A stretch of 64,000 nt of DNA from contig NZ_NOVE01000008.1 in NCBI RefSeq assembly GCF_002265625.1, forward strand, positions 26,637 through 90,636, given 5' to 3'. Below, piece after piece: positions 1-9,176 of this stretch. Both the position numbers and the translations under genes were made by a program. The notes below the pieces were generated by a model. That model worked only from the letters and a program-made list of their open reading frames with translations. It was not told the DNA's origin and ran no database searches. Position 1 is the stretch's first letter. The number at the start of each line of letters is the position of its first letter. Source of the stretch: Prevotella sp. 885. GTDB lineage: Bacteria > Bacteroidota > Bacteroidia > Bacteroidales > Bacteroidaceae.

Positions 1-420
1 TGCGAGAAAGCCACTCTCTCATACATCATCCGCGACCACGACCGTCAGAAGTTTGAGGACCGCAAGGACTTCATCGAGGACTGCGTGAAGAAGATGAACG
101 AGAAGTGGGGTGAGGGCACGGTAAGCGTGGACCTCAAGGACCAGTATTATAACATGAAGGAGAAGATTGATCCCAACATGCACGTCATCGACATCGTGTT
201 GAAGGCGATGCAGGAGAACGGTGTGGCTCCGAAGGTGATGCCCATCCGTGGCGGCACGGACGGAGCACAGCTCTCATTCAAGGGTCTGCCATGCCCGAAC
301 ATCTTCGCCGGCGGCTGCAACTTCCACGGACCTCACGAGTTTGTCAGCGTGCAGGCAATGGAGAAAGCCATGCAGGTGGTAATAAAGATATGTGAGATTA
401 CGGCTCACTTTAACGACTAA
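1..420 (+). CDS. pepT: Peptidase T, C-terminal part (5' end outside window)
   Basis: This is the last 139 codons of a zinc aminotripeptidase of the M20 family, which removes the N-terminal residue from tripeptides in the cytoplasm. The reading frame is open from base 1, so the gene starts upstream of the window. The visible part holds the PepT signature [17 protein letters not shown] and, near the end, [14 protein letters not shown], whose His is expected to bind the second zinc. The frame ends in TAA and is followed 20 bases later by a strong hairpin terminator. No defect is visible in the part shown. The family assignment is secure from these motifs; the missing N-terminal half cannot be judged. 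Confidence 0.93.
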   Translation, partial: CEKATLSYIIRDHDRQKFEDRKDFIEDCVKKMNEKWGEGTVSVDLKDQYYNMKEKIDPNMHVIDIVLKAMQENGVAPKVMPIRGGTDGAQLSFKGLPCPNIFAGGCNFHGPHEFVSVQAMEKAMQVVIKICEITAHFND

Positions 421-440
421 ATACTTAAAGCATACAAAGA

Positions 441-470
441 AGCGGAGGTCTCCAGCCTCCGCTATTTTTA
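441..470 (+). terminator. Intrinsic terminator of pepT
   Basis: An 8-bp perfect stem (AGCGGAGG at 441-448 with CCTCCGCT at 456-463) with a 7-base loop is followed by ATTTTTA. It lies 20 bases after the pepT stop. The rest of the gap to 582 shows nothing else. Confidence 0.8.
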
Positions 471-582
471 TACCCTTATTTCGTTGTTGCCCATGATTTC
501 AAACAAAAGACTTTTTACATTGCTATTTTCTTGGACGTATACAAGACGTACTTAATGCTGTAAGTCATTGAATATATGTTGC

Positions 583-2169
583 TTAAAGTTGTTGCTCTCC
601 CACGACTTTCCAATCAATAAGCCCTTTGCCTTCGCTATCGAGTTCCACGGCGAGTCCAACGACCTTGCGTGTGTCTCCCTTGAATGGTTCGGTGTATCCA
701 CATGTAGTTATCTGTTGCTCGGCAGCTGCAATTCCGCCATTATTTGATAATTTCAGTTCTATAACATAAATGTAACGCGACAGCCATGCCACGAGGTCAA
801 TACGACCAGTGGCAAGCATGCGTTCTACTTCTACCCTTATGCCAATGGCATTGAGGATAGTACTGATGATGAGACGATAGCGTTCCTCCATGTCCATTGA
901 TGCCAGTTTCTTGTTGCTGTATGGCACGTCGGCAATGAGAGAGCGGAGTGTTTTCTTGGCATCATCAAGCATTCCAGTACCAAGTTGGCGGTAGAGGTTT
1001 GCTTGCAGCGATAGTATGTCGCCCTGTTTGCGCATAGTCAGTGCAGGAAGCACCATTTCGTTAAGAGCTTGTCTGACTTCTTCGTTGGGGATTCCAAGAA
1101 TATAGCCAAACTCGTCGCTATCCTTTATTGTTATATATCCTGATTGGTAAAGGAAAAGCTCTGGTCCGCCTCCCGTTACATCTGAGGTTTCGAGAATGCC
1201 GCGAAGCACACTACAGTGGTCGAAGTCGTCGAGGTGTAGCTCCATGTCATTGACGAACTTTGGCAATAGTGATGTTGCGCCTGAAGACGCCCAATAAGAT
1301 CTGAGTCGCTTATGGTTCAGTGCATTCACGAGGCTGTATGGATTGTAGACATCTATCATGTTCGTATCGCAAAAATGATATCCGTCGTAATAGTCTTTGA
1401 GTTTAGCCAAAGTTTCTTCTATTGTCCATTTATTGAACTCTGCCATTTGCTCAATCTCCGGCATGAAATTATCCACCATTTCCTGCTTTGAAATTCCGCA
1501 TATTGTGGCAAACTGTGGTTCGAAACTAATATTGCTAAGATTGTTGAGCACAGAGAACAACGAAATCTGTGTGAATTTTGTTATGCCAGTTATAAAAACA
1601 AAACACTCCATCTCGTCGTCAGCTTTAAGAATGGCGAAAACCTCGCGATATACGGCTGTGCATGCCTCATGCTCTGGAGTATGCCATGAGTGTTGTAGCG
1701 GCGAATCGTATTCGTCGATAAGGATAGCTACTTGCTGTCCGGTTTGTTGGTAGGCAGTGAGTATTATGCTGTCAAAGCGGTTGGCAAGTGATGAATTTGG
1801 TCTTGGAGAGATATTGTATTTTTCTTCATATCTGCTGAATGCCAAATCCAGATAAGAGCGTAAGGTGGCTTCCGTAGCTCCGCCGCGGCTCATATCAAGA
1901 CGTATAACGGGACGTTTTATCCAGTCATGCTCCAGTTCCATTATCTTAAGTCCCTCGAACAAGTGGCGTTGACCCTCAAAGTAAGCCTGCAAAGTATCTA
2001 CAAGCAAAGACTTGCCGAACCGACGTGGACGGCTCAGATAATTGTATTGTAAGCCATTGTTAGCCAGTTGCCAAACTATATCGCTTTTATCAACATAGAG
2101 ATAATTCTCCTTGCGAATTTTTTTGAACGACTGTATGCCTACGGGAAGTCTTCTTGTTAGTGCTGCCAT
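583..2169 (-). CDS. AAA-ATPase-like protein with C-terminal PD-(D/E)XK nuclease-like domain
   Basis: A 528-aa protein of the large Bacteroidetes family usually described as AAA_ATPase_like (PF09820) plus a DUF1703-type PD-(D/E)XK domain. The N-terminus has the family start (LPVGIQSFKKIR..YLYVDKS), a Walker-A-like loop RPRRFGKS around residues 47-54, and a Walker-B-like ILIDEYDSPL near 150. The C-terminal part has GRIDLVAW with Asp458 and IELKL with Glu471 and Lys473, which fit the D...ExK nuclease core. The true function of this family is not established; it occurs in many copies per genome and a defence or mobile-element role has been supposed. It is a single-gene unit with its own promoter (2195-2226). 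Codon use looks AT-richer than the neighbours, which may reflect transfer. Confidence 0.88.
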   Translation of the reverse strand: MAALTRRLPVGIQSFKKIRKENYLYVDKSDIVWQLANNGLQYNYLSRPRRFGKSLLVDTLQAYFEGQRHLFEGLKIMELEHDWIKRPVIRLDMSRGGATEATLRSYLDLAFSRYEEKYNISPRPNSSLANRFDSIILTAYQQTGQQVAILIDEYDSPLQHSWHTPEHEACTAVYREVFAILKADDEMECFVFITGITKFTQISLFSVLNNLSNISFEPQFATICGISKQEMVDNFMPEIEQMAEFNKWTIEETLAKLKDYYDGYHFCDTNMIDVYNPYSLVNALNHKRLRSYWASSGATSLLPKFVNDMELHLDDFDHCSVLRGILETSDVTGGGPELFLYQSGYITIKDSDEFGYILGIPNEEVRQALNEMVLPALTMRKQGDILSLQANLYRQLGTGMLDDAKKTLRSLIADVPYSNKKLASMDMEERYRLIISTILNAIGIRVEVERMLATGRIDLVAWLSRYIYVIELKLSNNGGIAAAEQQITTCGYTEPFKGDTRKVVGLAVELDSEGKGLIDWKVVGEQQL

Positions 2170-2194
2170 AATGTTTGCTCTTTAGTTTCTTATG

Positions 2195-2226
2195 CAAATC
2201 TAACAATAATATTCGATATATTCAAA
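2195..2226 (-). promoter_or_regulatory. Bacteroidetes-type promoter for the AAA-ATPase gene
   Basis: On the minus strand TTTG (2223-2226) is followed by a 20-base spacer and TAGATTTG (2195-2202), a full match to the -33 TTTG / -7 TAnnTTTG pattern. The start codon at 2169 is about 26 bases beyond the -7 box. Confidence 0.7.
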
Positions 2227-2236
2227 CAAAAATCGT

Positions 2237-2244
2237 TATCTTTG
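2237..2244 (+). promoter_or_regulatory. -7 box (TATCTTTG) for the antiporter gene
   Basis: TATCTTTG matches TAnnTTTG and lies about 68 bases before the GTG start at 2312. No good -33 TTTG is visible. It is divergent from and almost overlaps the minus-strand promoter at 2195-2226, so the two may compete. Confidence 0.6.
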
Positions 2245-2311
2245 CATTAATCGTATTCGGATAGTTCTTGCGATTAAACATTTATCATTATTAATTAAAC
2301 ATTTAACAAGC

Positions 2312-4582
2312 GTGTCAGAAGTTCCTACTCTAATAAACGACCTTGCCCTGATACTTATAGTGGCGGGCGCGGTCACACTCTTATTCAAGAAACTGAAGCA
2401 ACCGCTCGTGTTGGGCTATATCATGGCTGGCTTTATTGTCAGTCCGCACATGCCCTACACGATGTCTGTTGTGGACAATTCGGACATCAAGACTTGGGCG
2501 GACATCGGTGTGATGTTCCTGCTGTTCTCGCTCGGACTCGACTTCTCGTTCAAGAAGATTATAAAGATGGGTATTGCGCCTGTCATCACCACACTGACGA
2601 TAATCTTCTCCATGATGACCCTCGGCATCGTGGTCGGTCACGCATTCTCATGGAACCGAATGGACTGCATCTTCCTTGGAGGTATGCTTGCGATGAGCTC
2701 CACTACCATCATCTACAAGGCGTTCACCGACATGGGACTGCGACAACAGAAGTTCGCCCAGCCCGTGATGAGCGTGCTCATTCTGGAGGACGTCCTTGCC
2801 ATCGTCATGATGGTGATGCTGTCGGCGTTGGCTTCAGGTTCTAACCCTGACGGCGGCGAGATGATTGGCGCCGTGATGAAGATAGGCTTCTTCCTTGTCC
2901 TTTGGTTTGTGGTGGGCATCTTCGCTGTGCCTCTGTTTCTCCGTCTTATGCGTAAACTCATCAACAACGAGACGCTGCTTATCGTGTCGCTTGGACTCTG
3001 CTGCCTTATGGCTGTCGTGTCAACGAAGGTGGGTTTCAGCTCGGCTTTCGGAGCATTCGTCATGGGTAGCATCCTCGCCGAGACCATTGAGGCAGGCAAG
3101 ATAGAGAAGCTTGTGGCTCCAGTGAAGGATCTCTTCGGAGCTGTGTTCTTCGTGTCGGTGGGCATGCTTGTCGATCCGAAGATCATTGTCAGCTATGCCT
3201 TGCCGATAGCCATGCTCGTGCTGACCATCCTTGTGGGTCAGGCAGTCTTCGGCACCTTCGGTTTCCTCATTGGAGGACAGTCGCTCAAGTCTGCTATGCG
3301 AAGCGGTTTCTCAATGGCACAGATAGGTGAGTTCTCGTTCATTATCGCCTCATTGGGCTTGTCGCTGAAGGTTACGGGCGAATTTCTCTATCCAGTCGTG
3401 GTAGCTGTTTCGGTCATCACCACATTCCTAACGCCCTACATGATACGCTTCTCCGTACCTTGCTACGGCTTTCTGGAGCGTCGTCTGCCCAAGACGTGGA
3501 TACGTGCCCTCAATAACGTGACGCTGTCACATCCCTCTTCTGCTCCAAAGAGCAACTGGCACAGCCTGATCTCGCAGATGGCACGCATCACCATCGTCTA
3601 CTCCATCCTCTCCGTGGCTGCCATCGCCGTTATGTTCACCTTCTTCCTGCCATTCATCCGCAGCATCATGCCCGGCATGCACTGGTGGGCTAACGGCATC
3701 TGCGGACTGGTGACGGTGTCCATAATAGCCCCGTTCCTCAGAGCCATCGTGATGAAGAAGAACCATTCGGAGGAGTTTCGTGCATTGTGGAACGAGAGCC
3801 GCTCCAACCGTCTGCCGCTCCTCGTTACCATATTGGTGAGAGTGATAATAGCCTCCGCTTTCATATTCTATATATGTAATTATCTTACCCGCTTCACCAA
3901 TGCCCTGATGCTAACCATAGCCGTGGTTATTGTCCTGTTCATGATACTCTCGCGCCGCCTGAAGAAGCGCAGCATCCTTATGGAGCGTCTCTTCGTGCAG
4001 AACCTACGTTCGCGCGACATAGAGCAGCAGGTGCTCGGATTGAAGAAACCGCTTTATGAGGGTCATCTTCTTGATCGTGATATCCACATCTCCGACATTG
4101 ACATCCCGGAGAACTCGAAGTGGGCAGGTATGTATCTTTCCGACCTGCGTCTGAGCAACCGCTTCGGCGTGCATGTCAGCAGCATCCTGCGTGGTCATCA
4201 GCGCATAAACATTCCGGGAGGCGACAGCATCGTATTCCCAGGAGACAGACTTCAGGTAATTGGTAGCGACTCGCAGCTGTCAGCAATGCAGGCTGCTGTC
4301 GACTCAGACATCGTGCCCGATGACCCAGACATAGAGAAACGTGAGATGAAGCTGTCGCAGATAGTCATTGACCGTAATTCTCCATTCGTAGGCAAGACAT
4401 TGCCTGAAAGCGGCATCCGCGACCGCTTCAACTGTATGGTGGTGGGACGAGAGGAAGGAAAAGAGAACCTCTCTATGGTGAACATCACATACCGTTTTCG
4501 TCTTGGCGACATAGTATGGATAGTGGGCGAGGAGAGTGCGCTGCAAGGACTGAAAGATGCCAATAATGGAGCTGCACAATAA
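2312..4582 (+). CDS. CPA2-family cation/proton antiporter with tandem RCK_C domains
   Basis: A 756-aa inner-membrane transporter of the monovalent cation:proton antiporter-2 type (KefB/KefC-like), which would exchange K+ or Na+ for H+. Residues about 1-400 carry the hydrophobic antiporter core, including FLLFSLGLDFSFKKI and FSMAQIGEFSFIIASLGLS, a stretch conserved in the family. An additional four or so membrane segments follow at about 425-560, then two cytoplasmic RCK_C (TrkA_C-like) domains at about 585-665 and 675-750, which are regulatory ligand-binding domains. No Rossmann TrkA_N domain is seen. The start is GTG at 2312; no better upstream start exists in frame. The gene stands alone between its promoter and the terminator at 4590-4645. 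Substrate ion cannot be told from sequence. Confidence 0.92.
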   Translation: MSEVPTLINDLALILIVAGAVTLLFKKLKQPLVLGYIMAGFIVSPHMPYTMSVVDNSDIKTWADIGVMFLLFSLGLDFSFKKIIKMGIAPVITTLTIIFSMMTLGIVVGHAFSWNRMDCIFLGGMLAMSSTTIIYKAFTDMGLRQQKFAQPVMSVLILEDVLAIVMMVMLSALASGSNPDGGEMIGAVMKIGFFLVLWFVVGIFAVPLFLRLMRKLINNETLLIVSLGLCCLMAVVSTKVGFSSAFGAFVMGSILAETIEAGKIEKLVAPVKDLFGAVFFVSVGMLVDPKIIVSYALPIAMLVLTILVGQAVFGTFGFLIGGQSLKSAMRSGFSMAQIGEFSFIIASLGLSLKVTGEFLYPVVVAVSVITTFLTPYMIRFSVPCYGFLERRLPKTWIRALNNVTLSHPSSAPKSNWHSLISQMARITIVYSILSVAAIAVMFTFFLPFIRSIMPGMHWWANGICGLVTVSIIAPFLRAIVMKKNHSEEFRALWNESRSNRLPLLVTILVRVIIASAFIFYICNYLTRFTNALMLTIAVVIVLFMILSRRLKKRSILMERLFVQNLRSRDIEQQVLGLKKPLYEGHLLDRDIHISDIDIPENSKWAGMYLSDLRLSNRFGVHVSSILRGHQRINIPGGDSIVFPGDRLQVIGSDSQLSAMQAAVDSDIVPDDPDIEKREMKLSQIVIDRNSPFVGKTLPESGIRDRFNCMVVGREEGKENLSMVNITYRFRLGDIVWIVGEESALQGLKDANNGAAQ

Positions 4583-4589
4583 GTAGTGA

Positions 4590-4645
4590 CACGTAAGAGA
4601 ATGATTGCTTTTTAAAAAAGTTGTCTTTCTCTTACGTGTTTTTTT
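4590..4645 (+). terminator. Intrinsic terminator after the antiporter gene
   Basis: An 11-bp perfect stem (4590-4600 CACGTAAGAGA with 4628-4638 TCTCTTACGTG) is followed by seven T residues. It lies 7 bases after the stop codon. Confidence 0.85.
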
Positions 4646-4652
4646 ATATTTG
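4645..4652 (+). promoter_or_regulatory. Possible -7 box for the GH85 gene
   Basis: TATATTTG matches TAnnTTTG and has a TTG 21 bases upstream (4621-4623), but that TTG lies in the preceding terminator stem. The gene start is 60 bases downstream, a usual distance here. Confidence 0.4.
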
Positions 4653-4711
4653 ATTGTTATACCTATATACTCTCTAAAACTAAAATACTATTACTAACAT
4701 TTATAAACTCA

Positions 4712-7700
4712 ATGAGAAACAGCAAATTTATTTTGACGGCACTGGCTGCCATGTTTATGCAGGGCACATACGCACAGCAGCCGTACGGTGGATGCTGGCA
4801 TCCGGAAGACATCAAGAACTGGTCGCCGGAGACCGATCCTGACGCTAAGTTCAACCGCTCACGTGTGCCTCTTGCTACCCGCTTCCAGGAGCCTACGCTC
4901 ATGAAAGCTAACAAGAACCAATATTACGAAGGACAGATCTGTAACGCTACAATCCTCTTCCCGACCTGCTCTATGAGCCCGTCGCAGGGTGCTTACAACT
5001 TCCTTGGCTATCAGCCCACCTATTGGCAGTATATGGACAAGCTCGTTTACTGGGCAGGTTCGGCTTCCGAGGGTATCATCATCCCGCCACCGGCAGGATC
5101 GACAGACGCTGCTCACCAGAGCGGTGTGAAGTCGTTGGGACAGATTTTCTTCCCGCCGGCAGCGTTCGGTGGAACACAGACATGGGTTCGTCAGATGCTC
5201 ACAAAAGAGAATGGCGTGTATATCTATGCTCAGAAGCTCTATGAGATTGCCAAATACATGGGCTTCGACGGATGGTTTATCAATGAGGAAATCGGTGGCG
5301 GTAGCACAACAGAATGGGTGGACTTCATTAAGGAATTCAACTATCTTGCAGACAAGAACGGTGATACTCAGATGGAAATCCAGTGGTATAACGCCTCTGG
5401 CCTACCTGACACTTCCATCCTCAAGTCGCACAAGAACACCTCACAGTTCCTCGAGTATGGTTCGGCTGGTGACTATCGTTCTTACGCATCAAGCTTGGGA
5501 TGTACAGAAGCCGAGACATTCTCAAAGATTTATGCTGGTGTGCAGGTGGTGAACTCCGGACACACAGGTTTCCAGTATCACCTCAATGCTGCCATGCCTA
5601 CAGACGGACACGTAGGTTCGCTTGACCTCTTCTGCCCTGAGGAGCGTATCTGGAAGGACAACGTGAAGAATCTGCTCGGAAAGGAAGACACTGGCGCAAA
5701 GGCTTATGCTGCCATTCAGAAGACATTCCAGAACGAATCACAGATGTGGGTGAACAACGACGGCGACCCGTCGAAAATCGGCGACAGATGGCCGGGTATC
5801 TCAGGACGCGTTCTCGAGCGTTCGGTTGTAAACAAGATGCCGTTCACGACATCATTCTGCGTAGGCGTGGGTAAGCACCGCTTCGTGGAAGGTGTAAAGC
5901 AGGGCACACAGGACTGGTATCACTCAGGTGTGCAGAGCATCATGCCTACATGGCGTTGGTGGATAGAGAACCGTGGCTCACTGAATGTAGACATTGACTG
6001 GGATGACGCTTACAACTTCGGTTCGAGCATCAAGGTGAGCGGACAGCTCTCAGCCGGCGACCACCTCATGCGTCTCTACAAGACCATGATAAAGGTGACT
6101 GACGGCGGCAAGTTGCGCCTCGTCTATAAGACCAGCACAAGCGGAAGCGTAGAGGTGAAGCTCTCTACCACCAGCTCAACCACACCTGACGTTACGCTCT
6201 CTGCTCCTGCCGTATCGGAGAAGAACGGATGGACTGTAGCTGAATACGACCTTTCTTCGGTTAACGGCAAGACCATATATATGGTGGCGCTCAACTTGAA
6301 GTCGGCTTCTGCCGTATCTAACTATACATTGTCTCTCGGTCAGCTTGACGTGCTGCCCGCAGGTTATGCTCCTGCGTCTGTAGAGGTGAAGAACCTCGCA
6401 ACGAAGAGCGTGCTCGGCGAGGCTAAGGGCGATGCCCGTATCACATGGGACTTCGACTATACAGCCGACTTCGACCACTTCGACATCTACAAGCAGACAG
6501 CCGGCGGCACACGCACAATGGTTGGTCAGACACGTGACGAGGCATTCTACGTGCCGACATTCGAGCGTGAAGGCACAGACGCTGCTATCGACTTCGTGGT
6601 TGTTCCCGTAATGAAGGATATGCGTCAGCAGGAGGGCAAGACATTGAAGATGGACTATCCGAAGGCCACTGCTCCCGTTGTTACCTTTGTTGTTGGCAAG
6701 AGCTATCTCAAGGTTGGTGAGGCAACAACACTGACCGCAAGAGCAACCGGTTCGCCCACTGCATATAAGTGGACTCTTCCTGAGGGACTGCAGCTTACTG
6801 ACGGTTCGCTCACAGACAAGACCATCACCGTTAAGGCTGTGAAGGCTGGCAAGCAGCAGGTCAGCATCGACGTAACCAACGTAATCGGTACTTCTACAAC
6901 GAAGAGCGAGGTTGTGGACGTAATGTCAGACTCTGAGTATGATGAGGTGTTCAATGTAGTGAAAGGCAAGAAGGTCGTTGGCTATAGCGGCTCTACCAAC
7001 TCTACTGAGGTGCCTGATAAGATTATCGACGGTGTAACCAATCCTTATTCTACCAGCCAGAAGTGGTGTAACGTAAGTGCAGACAACTGGGCTGTCTTCG
7101 ATTGCCTCGGTTCGTACCGCATCTACGGTTTCCGCATCTATGACGGCAACTCAGGTCCTGAGAGCGGCGTTGACCAGATTGACTCATACAAGATTATGCT
7201 TTCTGAGGACGGTCAGAACTGGACAACAGTAGTTGACGAGGAGAACCGTACTGAAGAGTCAATCAAGACTGACTATATCGCACCGTTCAAGGCTCGCTAC
7301 GTGAAGCTTGTCCCGCACGTTAACGGTACGCTCCGTATCTGGGAGTTTGAGGTTTACGGTAAGGAAGAGAACAATATGTCGATGTCTGTGGAGCCTTCTG
7401 CACTGAAGATGGAGGCTGGCGAGACAAAGACTATTAAGGTGAAGTATGACCTTGGTGGCGATACACGTTCGTCACAGTTTAAGTGTACTGCCAAGGCTGA
7501 CGGCAACGTCACCATCGGCAATATCACAGAGGATGCCGCTTCGTCTACATTCACAGTTCCTGTAACAGCACAGCGCATGATCGGCACAGCCAATGTCACA
7601 TTGCGTGTCGACAACGGTGGCAACTATAAGGAGAGCACTGTGGAAGTGATGGTCGACTCGAAGACACAGCCCAACATCCTGAAGGGTGCAAAGGCTGAGG

Positions 7701-8938
7701 TTCGTCATTACAAGAGCGACTATTCATACGAGGCAGAATACGACAAGTATGAGGTGGACGGACTGACCGATGGGGACAAGACCGCTGAGGCTCTTGAGAT
7801 GATTGAAGCACCTTCAACTCACAAGAATGACCTCTGGACCATCTTCACAGCACCGGAAGGCAAGACATGGAACCTTTCAAAGGTGGTGGTTAACCTGCCT
7901 AACAACAACCGTGGCACCAACGATAACGACGTTGACGGAAATGTAACTAAGGACATCAGTATCGCTGTTGGTAATGATCTCGCCAATATGCAGATTGTGA
8001 AGACATTCGAGAACATTCAGGATATCTCTGAGGTTTCGTACATCTTCCCGAAGTATGCCGCAACAAAATATCTCGCTGTTGTCAGCAACCTCAATGTTTA
8101 CTTCTATCCATCACTTGCTGAGGTGGAGGCTTACGAGCAGTTTGAGGATGCCATTCCGGTGAACGGTCCGCTGCAGCTGGATGGATGGAACGCTGACGTA
8201 GTGGCTGAGAAGAAGCCGGCTGCTTCAAGCACAACCATGGCTCTCGATGACCAGGGATGGGTGCTCTACACCACAGACATCCAGAAGACTGGTGCTTTCT
8301 GCGACGCTCAGGGCAACATCACAACAAAGAGCGGCATTTCTTATAGCGTGGCAACACTCGCTGGCAAGAATGCCCTTGTGATGAAGACCGTCAACAACGA
8401 GGAGGTTCTCTCACTCACTACACCTGAGAACATTGAGGAGGTTTACTTCCTTGCTATCTCAGCAAACGGTTCTTCTAAGTTTGATGTTTGCGCTGTTTAC
8501 GACGACATGAGTAGAAGCGCTACGTCTACATTCTCGCCGGCTGACTGGTTCGGTTCTTACGCGAGTGGTAATGAGGCACAGTACGGTTTGAGCCGTATCA
8601 TCAGATCAGCTGCGGACACTTATTCTGCAGACGATATCGACAACCGTTACAACTTCCGCACATACGAGTATACAATGTCGCTTGACCGCAGCAAGAAGAC
8701 TAAGGCATTTGTCTTCACTTCAAGAAACAGAGGTGCTTATCCCACCATCCTTGCCGTAAGCAAGAAGGGATATAAGGAGCACGCTTCAGGCATTGAGAAC
8801 CTCACAACTGGCAACGGTGCGCTGACCGTAGTGGGTATCTATTCACTCGACGGCGTTAAGCTCAACTCGCTCCGCAAGGGCATCAACATCATCAAGATGT
8901 CTGACGGCTCTGTTAAGAAGGTGCTTGTTAGAAAGTAA
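4712..8938 (+). CDS. Secreted GH85 endo-beta-N-acetylglucosaminidase with discoidin-like domains and T9SS-type tail
   Basis: A 1408-aa exported enzyme expected to cut between the two core GlcNAc residues of N-linked glycans. Residues 1-21 are a signal peptide (…MFMQGTYA/QQ). The GH85 catalytic domain covers about 25-400; GFDGWFINEE at 184-193 holds the expected Asn191/Glu193 N-x-E pair of the oxazoline mechanism, and IQWYNASG follows. A beta-sandwich region and Fn3-like segment (about 430-650) and a PKD-like segment (about 660-740) precede a discoidin (F5/8 type C) domain at about 745-890 and a second, more divergent one at about 990-1150. The last ~45 residues (GIYSLDGVKLNSL…KKVLVRK) look like a short T9SS type A sorting signal. 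It stands alone, without a SusCD pair. Family call is firm; sugar specificity is inferred. Confidence 0.9.
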   Translation: MRNSKFILTALAAMFMQGTYAQQPYGGCWHPEDIKNWSPETDPDAKFNRSRVPLATRFQEPTLMKANKNQYYEGQICNATILFPTCSMSPSQGAYNFLGYQPTYWQYMDKLVYWAGSASEGIIIPPPAGSTDAAHQSGVKSLGQIFFPPAAFGGTQTWVRQMLTKENGVYIYAQKLYEIAKYMGFDGWFINEEIGGGSTTEWVDFIKEFNYLADKNGDTQMEIQWYNASGLPDTSILKSHKNTSQFLEYGSAGDYRSYASSLGCTEAETFSKIYAGVQVVNSGHTGFQYHLNAAMPTDGHVGSLDLFCPEERIWKDNVKNLLGKEDTGAKAYAAIQKTFQNESQMWVNNDGDPSKIGDRWPGISGRVLERSVVNKMPFTTSFCVGVGKHRFVEGVKQGTQDWYHSGVQSIMPTWRWWIENRGSLNVDIDWDDAYNFGSSIKVSGQLSAGDHLMRLYKTMIKVTDGGKLRLVYKTSTSGSVEVKLSTTSSTTPDVTLSAPAVSEKNGWTVAEYDLSSVNGKTIYMVALNLKSASAVSNYTLSLGQLDVLPAGYAPASVEVKNLATKSVLGEAKGDARITWDFDYTADFDHFDIYKQTAGGTRTMVGQTRDEAFYVPTFEREGTDAAIDFVVVPVMKDMRQQEGKTLKMDYPKATAPVVTFVVGKSYLKVGEATTLTARATGSPTAYKWTLPEGLQLTDGSLTDKTITVKAVKAGKQQVSIDVTNVIGTSTTKSEVVDVMSDSEYDEVFNVVKGKKVVGYSGSTNSTEVPDKIIDGVTNPYSTSQKWCNVSADNWAVFDCLGSYRIYGFRIYDGNSGPESGVDQIDSYKIMLSEDGQNWTTVVDEENRTEESIKTDYIAPFKARYVKLVPHVNGTLRIWEFEVYGKEENNMSMSVEPSALKMEAGETKTIKVKYDLGGDTRSSQFKCTAKADGNVTIGNITEDAASSTFTVPVTAQRMIGTANVTLRVDNGGNYKESTVEVMVDSKTQPNILKGAKAEVRHYKSDYSYEAEYDKYEVDGLTDGDKTAEALEMIEAPSTHKNDLWTIFTAPEGKTWNLSKVVVNLPNNNRGTNDNDVDGNVTKDISIAVGNDLANMQIVKTFENIQDISEVSYIFPKYAATKYLAVVSNLNVYFYPSLAEVEAYEQFEDAIPVNGPLQLDGWNADVVAEKKPAASSTTMALDDQGWVLYTTDIQKTGAFCDAQGNITTKSGISYSVATLAGKNALVMKTVNNEEVLSLTTPENIEEVYFLAISANGSSKFDVCAVYDDMSRSATSTFSPADWFGSYASGNEAQYGLSRIIRSAADTYSADDIDNRYNFRTYEYTMSLDRSKKTKAFVFTSRNRGAYPTILAVSKKGYKEHASGIENLTTGNGALTVVGIYSLDGVKLNSLRKGINIIKMSDGSVKKVLVRK

Positions 8939-8984
8939 GCAATAAGCCTTAGGTTTATAAAGTTCGACATTGTTCGGACCAGAT

Positions 8985-9046
8985 AAGACCACCCGAATGA
9001 CCTGTGTATGTTACAATATATAGGTTATTCGGGTGGTCTTTTTTAT
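8985..9046 (+). terminator. Long-stem intrinsic terminator of the GH85 gene
   Basis: A 19-bp stem (8985-9003 with 9022-9040, one G-T pair) with an 18-base loop runs into TTTTTTAT. It ends the GH85 transcript just before the hut promoter. Confidence 0.88.
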
Positions 9047-9082
9047 GTTTAAAACAATACAGATGTTTTTTTTGTTGTTTTC

Positions 9083-9113
9083 TTGTTTAAATATGGCTTT
9101 TTTGCTATATTTG
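9083..9113 (+). promoter_or_regulatory. Promoter of the hut operon
   Basis: TTG (9083-9085), a 20-base spacer, then TATATTTG (9106-9113) match the Bacteroidetes -33/-7 promoter. Transcription should start near 9119, about 58 bases before the ftcD ATG at 9177. This places the in-frame codons between 9033 and 9176 mostly outside the mRNA and decides the start. Confidence 0.75.
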
Positions 9114-9176
9114 CAGCGTATCTTAATGATACTTTGGATTTTAAACTTATTTACTACTAACTTTATATCTTACACT

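Noticed and set aside
9033..9176. 48-codon N-terminal extension of ftcD
   Set aside because: In frame, but it covers part of the preceding terminator and the promoter, is hydrophobic and is absent from the enzyme family.
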